DNA of 64,000 nucleotides from Molossus alvarezi (GCA_037176705.1 JBAWUJ010000108.1:62001-126000), one strand, 5' to 3'; positions 9,653 to 22,146 are shown, counted from the first letter of the stretch. Notes: generated by a model from the letters alone, not told the origin. Numbers and translations: made by a program.

Positions 9653-9773
9653 AAAGCCTACAGCACCCGGCATTCCCAGGCGGTCTCCCATCCAAGTCCT
9701 GACCGGGCCCGACCCTGCTTAGCTTCCCAGATCCCACGAGATCGGGCGCGTTCAGGGTGGTATGGCCGGAGAC
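9653..9773 (-). rRNA. RNA5S: 5S ribosomal RNA, copy 17
   Basis: Consensus gene. Upstream spacer class D, G9. Confidence 0.94.
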
Positions 9774-10246
9774 GTTGGCGGCCGCCTCCAGGCGCCCTAA
9801 GAGTCCAGCGCCTGGGCTGGCAGCCCCCCGGGCAGCCCCCCCGGCCGCCAGGCGGAGCGCGGACCGGCCCCTCTCAGCTCTCGGGGACCCAGGCGCGCGG
9901 TCCGTCCCGCCCAGCCTCGAACGAGGTCCTCACCGCGGAGCTCGGCAGGCCGCGCATGCGCAGTCCAGGGGCCCCAAGGTCTGCGCCCGGGGGGCCGGGG
10001 GTCCGCCCCACGGGGCTGCGCTGCCCCACCGGGGGGGGGCGCGGGCGCCCGCGAGTTGCGGCGCCTTGCGCGGCGGCCTGCTGGTGTGCTGCTGGGGCGT
10101 GGGGGGATCCCCTCTGGGCCCCAGATTCCCTCGCTCGGCCCCCGGCGTGGGCTGGGGCGCGTGCGTGCGTGGGCTGCGTGGCCCTCGGCCCGAAGCGCGG
10201 CAGGTGCGCAGCTGGCTGGCTGTGGGGGGACCAAAAAGGAGCGGCC

Positions 10247-10367
10247 AAAGCCTACAGCACCCGGCATTCCCAGGCGGTCTCCCATCCAAGTCCTGACCGG
10301 GCCCGACCCTGCTTAGCTTCCCAGATCCCACGAGATCGGGCGCGTTCAGGGTGGTATGGCCGGAGAC
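10247..10367 (-). rRNA. RNA5S: 5S ribosomal RNA, copy 18
   Basis: Consensus gene; a D-to-B junction without the G27A change. Upstream spacer class B, G9. Confidence 0.94.
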
Positions 10368-10840
10368 GTTGGCGGCCGCCTCCAGGCGCCCTAAGAGTCC
10401 AGCGCCTGGGCTGGCAGCCCCCCGGGCAGCCCCCCCGGCCGCCAGGCGGAGCGCGGACCGGCCCCTCTCAGCTCTCGGGGACCCAGGCGCGCGGTCCGTC
10501 CCGCCCAGCCTCGAACCAGGTCCTCACCGCGGAGCTCGGCAGGCCGCGCATGCGCAGTCCAGGGGCCCCAAGGTCTGCGCCCGGGGGGCCGGGGGTCCGC
10601 CCCACGGGGCTGCGCTGCCCCACCGGGGGGGGGCGCGGGCGCCCGCGAGTTGCGGCGCCTTGCGCGGCGGCCTGCTGGTGTGCTGCTGGGGCGTGGGGGG
10701 ATCCCCTCTGGGCCCCAGAACCCCTCGCTCGGCCCCCGGCGTGGGCTGGGGCGCGTGCGTGCGTGGGCTGCGTGGCCCTCGGCCCGAAGCGCGGCAGGTG
10801 CGCAGCTGGCTGGCTGTGGGGGGACCAAAAAGGAGCGGCC

Positions 10841-10961
10841 AAAGCCTACAGCACCCGGCATTCCCAGGCGGTCTCCCATCCAAGTCCTGACCGGGCCCGA
10901 CCCTGCTTAGCTTCCCAGATCCCACGAGATCGGGCGCGTTCAGGGTGGTATGGCCGGAGAC
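10841..10961 (-). rRNA. RNA5S: 5S ribosomal RNA, copy 19
   Basis: Consensus gene. Upstream spacer class C, G12. Confidence 0.94.
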
Positions 10962-11437
10962 GTTGGCGGCCGCCTCCAGGCGCCCTAAGAGTCCAGCGCC
11001 GGGGCTGGCAGCCCCCCGGGCAGCCCCCCCGGCCGCCAGGCGGAGCGCGGACCGGCCCCTCTCAGCTCTCGGGGACTTGGGCGCGCGGTCCGCCCCGCCC
11101 AGCCTCGAACCAGGTCCTCACCGCGGAGCTCGGCAGGCCGCGCATGCGCAGTCCAGGGGCCCCAAGGTCTGCGCCCGGGGGGCCGGGGGTCCGCCCCACG
11201 GGGCTGCGCTGCCCCACCGGGGGGGGGGGGCGCGGGCGCCCGCGAGTTGCGGCGCCTTGCGCGGCGGCCTGCTGGTGTGCTGCTGGGGCGTGGGGGGATC
11301 CCCTCTGGGCCCCAGATTCCCTCGCTCGGCCCCCGGCGTGGGCTGGGGCGCGTGCGTGCGTGGGCTGCGTGGCCTTCGGCCTGAAGCGCGGCAGGTGCGC
11401 AGCTGGCTGGCTGTGGGGGGACCAAAAAGGAGCGGCC

Positions 11438-11558
11438 AAAGCCTACAGCACCCGGCATTCCCAGGCGGTCTCCCATCCAAGTCCTGACCGGGCCCGACCC
11501 TGCTTAGCTTCCCAGATCCCACGAGATCGGGCGCGTTCAGGGTGGTATGGCCGGAGAC
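11438..11558 (-). rRNA. RNA5S: 5S ribosomal RNA, copy 20
   Basis: Consensus gene. Upstream spacer class A, G12. Confidence 0.94.
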
Positions 11559-12034
11559 GTTGGCGGCCGCCTCCAGGCGCCCTAAGAGTCCAGCGCCTGG
11601 GCTGGCAGCCCCCCGGGCAGCCCCCCCGGCCGCCAGGCGGAGCGCGGACCGGCCCCTCTCAGCTCTCGGGGACCCAGGCGCGCGGTCCGTCCCGCCCAGC
11701 CTCGAACCAGGTCCTCACCGCGGAGCTCGGCAGGCCGCGCATGCGCAGTCCAGGGGCCCCAAGGTCTGCGCCCGGGGGGCCGGGGGTCCGCCCCACGGGG
11801 CTGCGCTGCCCCACCGGGGGGGGGGGGCGCGGGCGCCCGCGAGTTGCGGCGCCTTGCGCGGCGGCCTGCTGGTGTGCTGCTGGGGCGTGGGGGGATCCCC
11901 TCTGGGCCCCAGATTCCCTCGCTCGGCCCCCGGCGTGGGCTGGGGCGCGTGCGTGCGTGGGCTGCGTGGCCCTCGGCCCGAAGCGCGGCAGGTGCGCAGC
12001 TGGCTGGCTGTGGGGGGACCAAAAAGGAGCGGCC

Positions 12035-12155
12035 AAAGCCTACAGCACCCGGCATTCCCAGGCGGTCTCCCATCCAAGTCCTGACCGGGCCCGACCCTGC
12101 TTAGCTTCCCAGATCCCACGAGATCGGGCGCGTTCAGGGTGGTATGGCCGGAGAC
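12035..12155 (-). rRNA. RNA5S: 5S ribosomal RNA, copy 21
   Basis: Consensus gene. Upstream spacer class A, G10. Confidence 0.94.
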
Positions 12156-12629
12156 GTTGGCGGCCGCCTCCAGGCGCCCTAAGAGTCCAGCGCCTGGGCT
12201 GGCAGCCCCCCGGGCAGCCCCCCCGGCCGCCAGGCGGAGCGCGGACCGGCCCCTCTCAGCTCTCGGGGACCCAGGCGCGCGGTCCGTCCCGCCCAGCCTC
12301 GAACCAGGTCCTCACCGCGGAGCTCGGCAGGCCGCGCATGCGCAGTCCAGGGGCCCCAAGGTCTGCGCCCGGGGGGCCGGGGGTCCGCCCCACGGGGCTG
12401 CGCTGCCCCACCGGGGGGGGGGCGCGGGCGCCCGCGAGTTGCGGCGCCTTGCGCGGCGGCCTGCTGGTGTGCTGCTGGGGCGTGGGGGGATCCCCTCTGG
12501 GCCCCAGATTCCCTCGCTCGGCCCCCGGCGTGGGCTGGGGCGCGTGCGTGCGTGGGCTGCGTGGCCCTCGGCCCGAAGCGCGGCAGGTGCGCAGCTGGCT
12601 GGCTGTGGGGGGACCAAAAAGGAGCGGCC

Positions 12630-12750
12630 AAAGCCTACAGCACCCGGCATTCCCAGGCGGTCTCCCATCCAAGTCCTGACCGGGCCCGACCCTGCTTAGC
12701 TTCCCAGATCCCACGAGATCGGGCGCGTTCAGGGTGGTATGGCCGGAGAC
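12630..12750 (-). rRNA. RNA5S: 5S ribosomal RNA, copy 22
   Basis: Consensus gene. Upstream spacer class F, G10. Confidence 0.94.
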
Positions 12751-13224
12751 GTTGGCGGCCGCCTCCAGGCGCCCTAAGAGTCCAGCGCCTGGGCTGGCAG
12801 CCCCCCGGGCAGCCCCCCCGGCCGCCAGGCGGAGCGCGGACCGGCCCCTCTCAGCTCTCGGGGACCCAGGCGCGCGGTCCGTCCCGCCCAGCCTCGAACC
12901 AGGTCCTCACCGCGGAGCTCGGCAGGCCGCGCATGCGCAGTCCAGGGGCCCCAAGGTCTGCGCCCGGGGGGCCGGGGGTCCGCCCCACGGGGCTGCGCTG
13001 CCCCACCGGGGGGGGGGCGCGGGCGCCCGCGAGTTGCGGCGCCTTGCGCGGCGGCCTGCTGGTGTGCTGCTGGGGCGTGGGGGGATCCCCTCTGGGCCCC
13101 AGATTCCCTCGCTCGGCCCCCGGCGTGGGCTGGGGCGCGTGCGTGCGTGGGCTGCGTGGCCTTCGGCCTGAAGCGCGGCAGGTGCGCAGCTGGCTGGCTG
13201 TGGGGGGACCAAAAAGGAGCGGCC

Positions 13225-13345
13225 AAAGCCTACAGCACCCGGCATTCCCAGGCGGTCTCCCATCCAAGTCCTGACCGGGCCCGACCCTGCTTAGCTTCCC
13301 AGATCCCACGAGATCGGGCGCGTTCAGGGTGGTATGGCCGGAGAC
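13225..13345 (-). rRNA. RNA5S: 5S ribosomal RNA, copy 23
   Basis: Consensus gene. Upstream spacer class A, G13. Confidence 0.94.
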
Positions 13346-13822
13346 GTTGGCGGCCGCCTCCAGGCGCCCTAAGAGTCCAGCGCCTGGGCTGGCAGCCCCC
13401 CGGGCAGCCCCCCCGGCCGCCAGGCGGAGCGCGGACCGGCCCCTCTCAGCTCTCGGGGACCCAGGCGCGCGGTCCGTCCCGCCCAGCCTCGAACCAGGTC
13501 CTCACCGCGGAGCTCGGCAGGCCGCGCATGCGCAGTCCAGGGGCCCCAAGGTCTGCGCCCGGGGGGCCGGGGGTCCGCCCCACGGGGCTGCGCTGCCCCA
13601 CCGGGGGGGGGGGGGCGCGGGCGCCCGCGAGTTGCGGCGCCTTGCGCGGCGGCCTGCTGGTGTGCTGCTGGGGCGTGGGGGGATCCCCTCTGGGCCCCAG
13701 ATTCCCTCGCTCGGCCCCCGGCGTGGGCTGGGGCGCGTGCGTGCGTGGGCTGCGTGGCCCTCGGCCCGAAGCGCGGCAGGTGCGCAGCTGGCTGGCTGTG
13801 GGGGGACCAAAAAGGAGCGGCC

Positions 13823-13943
13823 AAAGCCTACAGCACCCGGCATTCCCAGGCGGTCTCCCATCCAAGTCCTGACCGGGCCCGACCCTGCTTAGCTTCCCAG
13901 ATCCCACGAGATCGGGCGCGTTCAGGGTGGTATGGCCGGAGAC
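13823..13943 (-). rRNA. RNA5S: 5S ribosomal RNA, copy 24
   Basis: Consensus gene. Upstream spacer class D, G9. Confidence 0.94.
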
Positions 13944-14416
13944 GTTGGCGGCCGCCTCCAGGCGCCCTAAGAGTCCAGCGCCTGGGCTGGCAGCCCCCCG
14001 GGCAGCCCCCCCGGCCGCCAGGCGGAGCGCGGACCGGCCCCTCTCAGCTCTCGGGGACCCAGGCGCGCGGTCCGTCCCGCCCAGCCTCGAACGAGGTCCT
14101 CACCGCGGAGCTCGGCAGGCCGCGCATGCGCAGTCCAGGGGCCCCAAGGTCTGCGCCCGGGGGGCCGGGGGTCCGCCCCACGGGGCTGCGCTGCCCCACC
14201 GGGGGGGGGCGCGGGCGCCCGCGAGTTGCGGCGCCTTGCGCGGCGGCCTGCTGGTGTGCTGCTGGGGCGTGGGGGGATCCCCTCTGGGCCCCAGATTCCC
14301 TCGCTCGGCCCCCGGCGTGGGCTGGGGCGCGTGCGTGCGTGGGCTGCGTGGCCCTCGGCCCGAAGCGCGGCAGGTGCGCAGCTGGCTGGCTGTGGGGGGA
14401 CCAAAAAGGAGCGGCC

Positions 14417-14537
14417 AAAGCCTACAGCACCCGGCATTCCCAGGCGGTCTCCCATCCAAGTCCTGACCGGGCCCGACCCTGCTTAGCTTCCCAGATCCCA
14501 CGAGATCGGGCGCGTTCAGGGTGGTATGGCCGGAGAC
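14417..14537 (-). rRNA. RNA5S: 5S ribosomal RNA, copy 25
   Basis: Consensus gene. Upstream spacer class A, G9; first of three like units. Confidence 0.94.
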
Positions 14538-15010
14538 GTTGGCGGCCGCCTCCAGGCGCCCTAAGAGTCCAGCGCCTGGGCTGGCAGCCCCCCGGGCAGC
14601 CCCCCCGGCCGCCAGGCGGAGCGCGGACCGGCCCCTCTCAGCTCTCGGGGACCCAGGCGCGCGGTCCGTCCCGCCCAGCCTCGAACCAGGTCCTCACCGC
14701 GGAGCTCGGCAGGCCGCGCATGCGCAGTCCAGGGGCCCCAAGGTCTGCGCCCGGGGGGCCGGGGGTCCGCCCCACGGGGCTGCGCTGCCCCACCGGGGGG
14801 GGGCGCGGGCGCCCGCGAGTTGCGGCGCCTTGCGCGGCGGCCTGCTGGTGTGCTGCTGGGGCGTGGGGGGATCCCCTCTGGGCCCCAGATTCCCTCGCTC
14901 GGCCCCCGGCGTGGGCTGGGGCGCGTGCGTGCGTGGGCTGCGTGGCCCTCGGCCCGAAGCGCGGCAGGTGCGCAGCTGGCTGGCTGTGGGGGGACCAAAA
15001 AGGAGCGGCC

Positions 15011-15131
15011 AAAGCCTACAGCACCCGGCATTCCCAGGCGGTCTCCCATCCAAGTCCTGACCGGGCCCGACCCTGCTTAGCTTCCCAGATCCCACGAGAT
15101 CGGGCGCGTTCAGGGTGGTATGGCCGGAGAC
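15011..15131 (-). rRNA. RNA5S: 5S ribosomal RNA, copy 26
   Basis: Consensus gene. Upstream spacer class A, G9. Confidence 0.94.
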
Positions 15132-15604
15132 GTTGGCGGCCGCCTCCAGGCGCCCTAAGAGTCCAGCGCCTGGGCTGGCAGCCCCCCGGGCAGCCCCCCC
15201 GGCCGCCAGGCGGAGCGCGGACCGGCCCCTCTCAGCTCTCGGGGACCCAGGCGCGCGGTCCGTCCCGCCCAGCCTCGAACCAGGTCCTCACCGCGGAGCT
15301 CGGCAGGCCGCGCATGCGCAGTCCAGGGGCCCCAAGGTCTGCGCCCGGGGGGCCGGGGGTCCGCCCCACGGGGCTGCGCTGCCCCACCGGGGGGGGGCGC
15401 GGGCGCCCGCGAGTTGCGGCGCCTTGCGCGGCGGCCTGCTGGTGTGCTGCTGGGGCGTGGGGGGATCCCCTCTGGGCCCCAGATTCCCTCGCTCGGCCCC
15501 CGGCGTGGGCTGGGGCGCGTGCGTGCGTGGGCTGCGTGGCCCTCGGCCCGAAGCGCGGCAGGTGCGCAGCTGGCTGGCTGTGGGGGGACCAAAAAGGAGC
15601 GGCC

Positions 15605-15725
15605 AAAGCCTACAGCACCCGGCATTCCCAGGCGGTCTCCCATCCAAGTCCTGACCGGGCCCGACCCTGCTTAGCTTCCCAGATCCCACGAGATCGGGCG
15701 CGTTCAGGGTGGTATGGCCGGAGAC
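15605..15725 (-). rRNA. RNA5S: 5S ribosomal RNA, copy 27
   Basis: Consensus gene. Upstream spacer class A, G9. Confidence 0.94.
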
Positions 15726-16198
15726 GTTGGCGGCCGCCTCCAGGCGCCCTAAGAGTCCAGCGCCTGGGCTGGCAGCCCCCCGGGCAGCCCCCCCGGCCGC
15801 CAGGCGGAGCGCGGACCGGCCCCTCTCAGCTCTCGGGGACCCAGGCGCGCGGTCCGTCCCGCCCAGCCTCGAACCAGGTCCTCACCGCGGAGCTCGGCAG
15901 GCCGCGCATGCGCAGTCCAGGGGCCCCAAGGTCTGCGCCCGGGGGGCCGGGGGTCCGCCCCACGGGGCTGCGCTGCCCCACCGGGGGGGGGCGCGGGCGC
16001 CCGCGAGTTGCGGCGCCTTGCGCGGCGGCCTGCTGGTGTGCTGCTGGGGCGTGGGGGGATCCCCTCTGGGCCCCAGATTCCCTCGCTCGGCCCCCGGCGT
16101 GGGCTGGGGCGCGTGCGTGCGTGGGCTGCGTGGCCCTCGGCCCGAAGCGCGGCAGGTGCGCAGCTGGCTGGCTGTGGGGGGACCAAAAAGGAGCGGCC

Positions 16199-16319
16199 AA
16201 AGCCTACAGCACCCGGCATTCCCAGGCGGTCTCCCATCCAAGTCCTGACCGGGCCCGACCCTGCTTAGCTTCCCAGATCCCACGAGATCGGGCGCGTTCA
16301 GGGTGGTATGGCCGGAGAC
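16199..16319 (-). rRNA. RNA5S: 5S ribosomal RNA, copy 28
   Basis: Consensus gene. Upstream spacer class D, G9, with a private T-to-G change at 16661. Confidence 0.94.
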
Positions 16320-16792
16320 GTTGGCGGCCGCCTCCAGGCGCCCTAAGAGTCCAGCGCCTGGGCTGGCAGCCCCCCGGGCAGCCCCCCCGGCCGCCAGGCG
16401 GAGCGCGGACCGGCCCCTCTCAGCTCTCGGGGACCCAGGCGCGCGGTCCGTCCCGCCCAGCCTCGAACGAGGTCCTCACCGCGGAGCTCGGCAGGCCGCG
16501 CATGCGCAGTCCAGGGGCCCCAAGGTCTGCGCCCGGGGGGCCGGGGGTCCGCCCCACGGGGCTGCGCTGCCCCACCGGGGGGGGGCGCGGGCGCCCGCGA
16601 GTTGCGGCGCCTTGCGCGGCGGCCTGCTGGTGTGCTGCTGGGGCGTGGGGGGATCCCCTCGGGGCCCCAGATTCCCTCGCTCGGCCCCCGGCGTGGGCTG
16701 GGGCGCGTGCGTGCGTGGGCTGCGTGGCCCTCGGCCCGAAGCGCGGCAGGTGCGCAGCTGGCTGGCTGTGGGGGGACCAAAAAGGAGCGGCC

Positions 16793-16913
16793 AAAGCCTA
16801 CAGCACCCGGCATTCCCAGGCGGTCTCCCATCCAAGTCCTGACCGGGCCCGACCCTGCTTAGCTTCCCAGATCCCACGAGATCGGGTGCGTTCAGGGTGG
16901 TATGGCCGGAGAC
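16793..16913 (-). rRNA. RNA5S: 5S ribosomal RNA, copy 29 (G27A variant)
   Basis: G27A in the RNA, from T at 16887. Upstream spacer class B, G9. Confidence 0.94.
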
Positions 16914-17386
16914 GTTGGCGGCCGCCTCCAGGCGCCCTAAGAGTCCAGCGCCTGGGCTGGCAGCCCCCCGGGCAGCCCCCCCGGCCGCCAGGCGGAGCGC
17001 GGACCGGCCCCTCTCAGCTCTCGGGGACCCAGGCGCGCGGTCCGTCCCGCCCAGCCTCGAACCAGGTCCTCACCGCGGAGCTCGGCAGGCCGCGCATGCG
17101 CAGTCCAGGGGCCCCAAGGTCTGCGCCCGGGGGGCCGGGGGTCCGCCCCACGGGGCTGCGCTGCCCCACCGGGGGGGGGCGCGGGCGCCCGCGAGTTGCG
17201 GCGCCTTGCGCGGCGGCCTGCTGGTGTGCTGCTGGGGCGTGGGGGGATCCCCTCTGGGCCCCAGAACCCCTCGCTCGGCCCCCGGCGTGGGCTGGGGCGC
17301 GTGCGTGCGTGGGCTGCGTGGCCCTCGGCCCGAAGCGCGGCAGGTGCGCAGCTGGCTGGCTGTGGGGGGACCAAAAAGGAGCGGCC

Positions 17387-17507
17387 AAAGCCTACAGCAC
17401 CCGGCATTCCCAGGCGGTCTCCCATCCAAGTCCTGACCGGGCCCGACCCTGCTTAGCTTCCCAGATCCCACGAGATCGGGCGCGTTCAGGGTGGTATGGC
17501 CGGAGAC
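17387..17507 (-). rRNA. RNA5S: 5S ribosomal RNA, copy 30
   Basis: Consensus gene. Upstream spacer class L, G12: the C marks near the promoter but the class A distal end, so a recombinant. Confidence 0.94.
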
Positions 17508-17983
17508 GTTGGCGGCCGCCTCCAGGCGCCCTAAGAGTCCAGCGCCGGGGCTGGCAGCCCCCCGGGCAGCCCCCCCGGCCGCCAGGCGGAGCGCGGACCG
17601 GCCCCTCTCAGCTCTCGGGGACTTGGGCGCGCGGTCCGCCCCGCCCAGCCTCGAACCAGGTCCTCACCGCGGAGCTCGGCAGGCCGCGCATGCGCAGTCC
17701 AGGGGCCCCAAGGTCTGCGCCCGGGGGGCCGGGGGTCCGCCCCACGGGGCTGCGCTGCCCCACCGGGGGGGGGGGGCGCGGGCGCCCGCGAGTTGCGGCG
17801 CCTTGCGCGGCGGCCTGCTGGTGTGCTGCTGGGGCGTGGGGGGATCCCCTCTGGGCCCCAGATTCCCTCGCTCGGCCCCCGGCGTGGGCTGGGGCGCGTG
17901 CGTGCGTGGGCTGCGTGGCCCTCGGCCCGAAGCGCGGCAGGTGCGCAGCTGGCTGGCTGTGGGGGGACCAAAAAGGAGCGGCC

Positions 17984-18104
17984 AAAGCCTACAGCACCCG
18001 GCATTCCCAGGCGGTCTCCCATCCAAGTCCTGACCGGGCCCGACCCTGCTTAGCTTCCCAGATCCCACGAGATCGGGCGCGTTCAGGGTGGTATGGCCGG
18101 AGAC
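17984..18104 (-). rRNA. RNA5S: 5S ribosomal RNA, copy 31
   Basis: Consensus gene. Upstream spacer class B, G9. Confidence 0.94.
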
Positions 18105-18577
18105 GTTGGCGGCCGCCTCCAGGCGCCCTAAGAGTCCAGCGCCTGGGCTGGCAGCCCCCCGGGCAGCCCCCCCGGCCGCCAGGCGGAGCGCGGACCGGCC
18201 CCTCTCAGCTCTCGGGGACCCAGGCGCGCGGTCCGTCCCGCCCAGCCTCGAACCAGGTCCTCACCGCGGAGCTCGGCAGGCCGCGCATGCGCAGTCCAGG
18301 GGCCCCAAGGTCTGCGCCCGGGGGGCCGGGGGTCCGCCCCACGGGGCTGCGCTGCCCCACCGGGGGGGGGCGCGGGCGCCCGCGAGTTGCGGCGCCTTGC
18401 GCGGCGGCCTGCTGGTGTGCTGCTGGGGCGTGGGGGGATCCCCTCTGGGCCCCAGAACCCCTCGCTCGGCCCCCGGCGTGGGCTGGGGCGCGTGCGTGCG
18501 TGGGCTGCGTGGCCCTCGGCCCGAAGCGCGGCAGGTGCGCAGCTGGCTGGCTGTGGGGGGACCAAAAAGGAGCGGCC

Positions 18578-18698
18578 AAAGCCTACAGCACCCGGCATTC
18601 CCAGGCGGTCTCCCATCCAAGTCCTGACCGGGCCCGACCCTGCTTAGCTTCCCAGATCCCACGAGATCGGGCGCGTTCAGGGTGGTATGGCCGGAGAC
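18578..18698 (-). rRNA. RNA5S: 5S ribosomal RNA, copy 32
   Basis: Consensus gene. Upstream spacer class L, G11. Copies 31-32 look like a duplicate of the B-L pair 29-30. Confidence 0.94.
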
Positions 18699-19173
18699 GT
18701 TGGCGGCCGCCTCCAGGCGCCCTAAGAGTCCAGCGCCGGGGCTGGCAGCCCCCCGGGCAGCCCCCCCGGCCGCCAGGCGGAGCGCGGACCGGCCCCTCTC
18801 AGCTCTCGGGGACTTGGGCGCGCGGTCCGCCCCGCCCAGCCTCGAACCAGGTCCTCACCGCGGAGCTCGGCAGGCCGCGCATGCGCAGTCCAGGGGCCCC
18901 AAGGTCTGCGCCCGGGGGGCCGGGGGTCCGCCCCACGGGGCTGCGCTGCCCCACCGGGGGGGGGGGCGCGGGCGCCCGCGAGTTGCGGCGCCTTGCGCGG
19001 CGGCCTGCTGGTGTGCTGCTGGGGCGTGGGGGGATCCCCTCTGGGCCCCAGATTCCCTCGCTCGGCCCCCGGCGTGGGCTGGGGCGCGTGCGTGCGTGGG
19101 CTGCGTGGCCCTCGGCCCGAAGCGCGGCAGGTGCGCAGCTGGCTGGCTGTGGGGGGACCAAAAAGGAGCGGCC

Positions 19174-19294
19174 AAAGCCTACAGCACCCGGCATTCCCAG
19201 GCGGTCTCCCATCCAAGTCCTGACCGGGCCCGACCCTGCTTAGCTTCCCAGATCCCACGAGATCGGGCGCGTTCAGGGTGGTATGGCCGGAGAC
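19174..19294 (-). rRNA. RNA5S: 5S ribosomal RNA, copy 33
   Basis: Consensus gene. Upstream spacer class D, G9. Confidence 0.94.
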
Positions 19295-19767
19295 GTTGGC
19301 GGCCGCCTCCAGGCGCCCTAAGAGTCCAGCGCCTGGGCTGGCAGCCCCCCGGGCAGCCCCCCCGGCCGCCAGGCGGAGCGCGGACCGGCCCCTCTCAGCT
19401 CTCGGGGACCCAGGCGCGCGGTCCGTCCCGCCCAGCCTCGAACGAGGTCCTCACCGCGGAGCTCGGCAGGCCGCGCATGCGCAGTCCAGGGGCCCCAAGG
19501 TCTGCGCCCGGGGGGCCGGGGGTCCGCCCCACGGGGCTGCGCTGCCCCACCGGGGGGGGGCGCGGGCGCCCGCGAGTTGCGGCGCCTTGCGCGGCGGCCT
19601 GCTGGTGTGCTGCTGGGGCGTGGGGGGATCCCCTCTGGGCCCCAGATTCCCTCGCTCGGCCCCCGGCGTGGGCTGGGGCGCGTGCGTGCGTGGGCTGCGT
19701 GGCCCTCGGCCCGAAGCGCGGCAGGTGCGCAGCTGGCTGGCTGTGGGGGGACCAAAAAGGAGCGGCC

Positions 19768-19888
19768 AAAGCCTACAGCACCCGGCATTCCCAGGCGGTC
19801 TCCCATCCAAGTCCTGACCGGGCCCGACCCTGCTTAGCTTCCCAGATCCCACGAGATCGGGCGCGTTCAGGGTGGTATGGCCGGAGAC
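19768..19888 (-). rRNA. RNA5S: 5S ribosomal RNA, copy 34
   Basis: Consensus gene. Upstream spacer class E, G9. Confidence 0.94.
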
Positions 19889-20361
19889 GTTGGCGGCCGC
19901 CTCCAGGCGCCCTAAGAGTCCAGCGCCTGGGCTGGCAGCCCCCCGGGCAGCCCCCCCGGCCGCCAGGCGGAGCGCGGACCGGCCCCTCTCAGCTCTCGGG
20001 GACCCAGGCGCGCGGTCCGTCCCGCCCAGCCTCGAACCAGGTCCTCACCGCGGAGCTCGGCAGGCCGCGCATGCGCAGTCCAGGGGCCCCAAGGTCTGCG
20101 CCCGGGGGGCCGGGGGTCCGCCCCACGGGGCTGCGCTGCCCCACCGGGGGGGGGCGCGGGCGCCCGCCAGTTGCGGCGCCTTGCGCGGCGGCCTGCTGGT
20201 GTGCTGCTGGGGCGTGGGGGGATCCCCTCTGGGCCCCAGATTCCCTCGCTCGGCCCCCGGCGTGGGCTGGGGCGCGTGCGTGCGTGGGCTGCGTGGCCCT
20301 GGGCCTGAAGCGCGGCAGGTGCGCAGCTGGCTGGCTGTGGGGGGACCAAAAAGGAGCGGCC

Positions 20362-20482
20362 AAAGCCTACAGCACCCGGCATTCCCAGGCGGTCTCCCAT
20401 CCAAGTCCTGACCGGGCCCGACCCTGCTTAGCTTCCCAGATCCCACGAGATCGGGCGCGTTCAGGGTGGTATGGCCGGAGAC
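20362..20482 (-). rRNA. RNA5S: 5S ribosomal RNA, copy 35
   Basis: Consensus gene. Upstream spacer class A, G9. Confidence 0.94.
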
Positions 20483-20955
20483 GTTGGCGGCCGCCTCCAG
20501 GCGCCCTAAGAGTCCAGCGCCTGGGCTGGCAGCCCCCCGGGCAGCCCCCCCGGCCGCCAGGCGGAGCGCGGACCGGCCCCTCTCAGCTCTCGGGGACCCA
20601 GGCGCGCGGTCCGTCCCGCCCAGCCTCGAACCAGGTCCTCACCGCGGAGCTCGGCAGGCCGCGCATGCGCAGTCCAGGGGCCCCAAGGTCTGCGCCCGGG
20701 GGGCCGGGGGTCCGCCCCACGGGGCTGCGCTGCCCCACCGGGGGGGGGCGCGGGCGCCCGCGAGTTGCGGCGCCTTGCGCGGCGGCCTGCTGGTGTGCTG
20801 CTGGGGCGTGGGGGGATCCCCTCTGGGCCCCAGATTCCCTCGCTCGGCCCCCGGCGTGGGCTGGGGCGCGTGCGTGCGTGGGCTGCGTGGCCCTCGGCCC
20901 GAAGCGCGGCAGGTGCGCAGCTGGCTGGCTGTGGGGGGACCAAAAAGGAGCGGCC

Positions 20956-21076
20956 AAAGCCTACAGCACCCGGCATTCCCAGGCGGTCTCCCATCCAAGT
21001 CCTGACCGGGCCCGACCCTGCTTAGCTTCCCAGATCCCACGAGATCGGGCGCGTTCAGGGTGGTATGGCCGGAGAC
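20956..21076 (-). rRNA. RNA5S: 5S ribosomal RNA, copy 36
   Basis: Consensus gene. Upstream spacer class B, G9. Confidence 0.94.
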
Positions 21077-21549
21077 GTTGGCGGCCGCCTCCAGGCGCCC
21101 TAAGAGTCCAGCGCCTGGGCTGGCAGCCCCCCGGGCAGCCCCCCCGGCCGCCAGGCGGAGCGCGGACCGGCCCCTCTCAGCTCTCGGGGACCCAGGCGCG
21201 CGGTCCGTCCCGCCCAGCCTCGAACCAGGTCCTCACCGCGGAGCTCGGCAGGCCGCGCATGCGCAGTCCAGGGGCCCCAAGGTCTGCGCCCGGGGGGCCG
21301 GGGGTCCGCCCCACGGGGCTGCGCTGCCCCACCGGGGGGGGGCGCGGGCGCCCGCGAGTTGCGGCGCCTTGCGCGGCGGCCTGCTGGTGTGCTGCTGGGG
21401 CGTGGGGGGATCCCCTCTGGGCCCCAGAACCCCTCGCTCGGCCCCCGGCGTGGGCTGGGGCGCGTGCGTGCGTGGGCTGCGTGGCCCTCGGCCCGAAGCG
21501 CGGCAGGTGCGCAGCTGGCTGGCTGTGGGGGGACCAAAAAGGAGCGGCC

Positions 21550-21670
21550 AAAGCCTACAGCACCCGGCATTCCCAGGCGGTCTCCCATCCAAGTCCTGAC
21601 CGGGCCCGACCCTGCTTAGCTTCCCAGATCCCACGAGATCGGGCGCGTTCAGGGTGGTATGGCCGGAGAC
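21550..21670 (-). rRNA. RNA5S: 5S ribosomal RNA, copy 37
   Basis: Consensus gene. Upstream spacer class C, G12. Confidence 0.94.
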
Positions 21671-22146
21671 GTTGGCGGCCGCCTCCAGGCGCCCTAAGAG
21701 TCCAGCGCCGGGGCTGGCAGCCCCCCGGGCAGCCCCCCCGGCCGCCAGGCGGAGCGCGGACCGGCCCCTCTCAGCTCTCGGGGACTTGGGCGCGCGGTCC
21801 GCCCCGCCCAGCCTCGAACCAGGTCCTCACCGCGGAGCTCGGCAGGCCGCGCATGCGCAGTCCAGGGGCCCCAAGGTCTGCGCCCGGGGGGCCGGGGGTC
21901 CGCCCCACGGGGCTGCGCTGCCCCACCGGGGGGGGGGGGCGCGGGCGCCCGCGAGTTGCGGCGCCTTGCGCGGCGGCCTGCTGGTGTGCTGCTGGGGCGT
22001 GGGGGGATCCCCTCTGGGCCCCAGATTCCCTCGCTCGGCCCCCGGCGTGGGCTGGGGCGCGTGCGTGCGTGGGCTGCGTGGCCTTCGGCCTGAAGCGCGG
22101 CAGGTGCGCAGCTGGCTGGCTGTGGGGGGACCAAAAAGGAGCGGCC

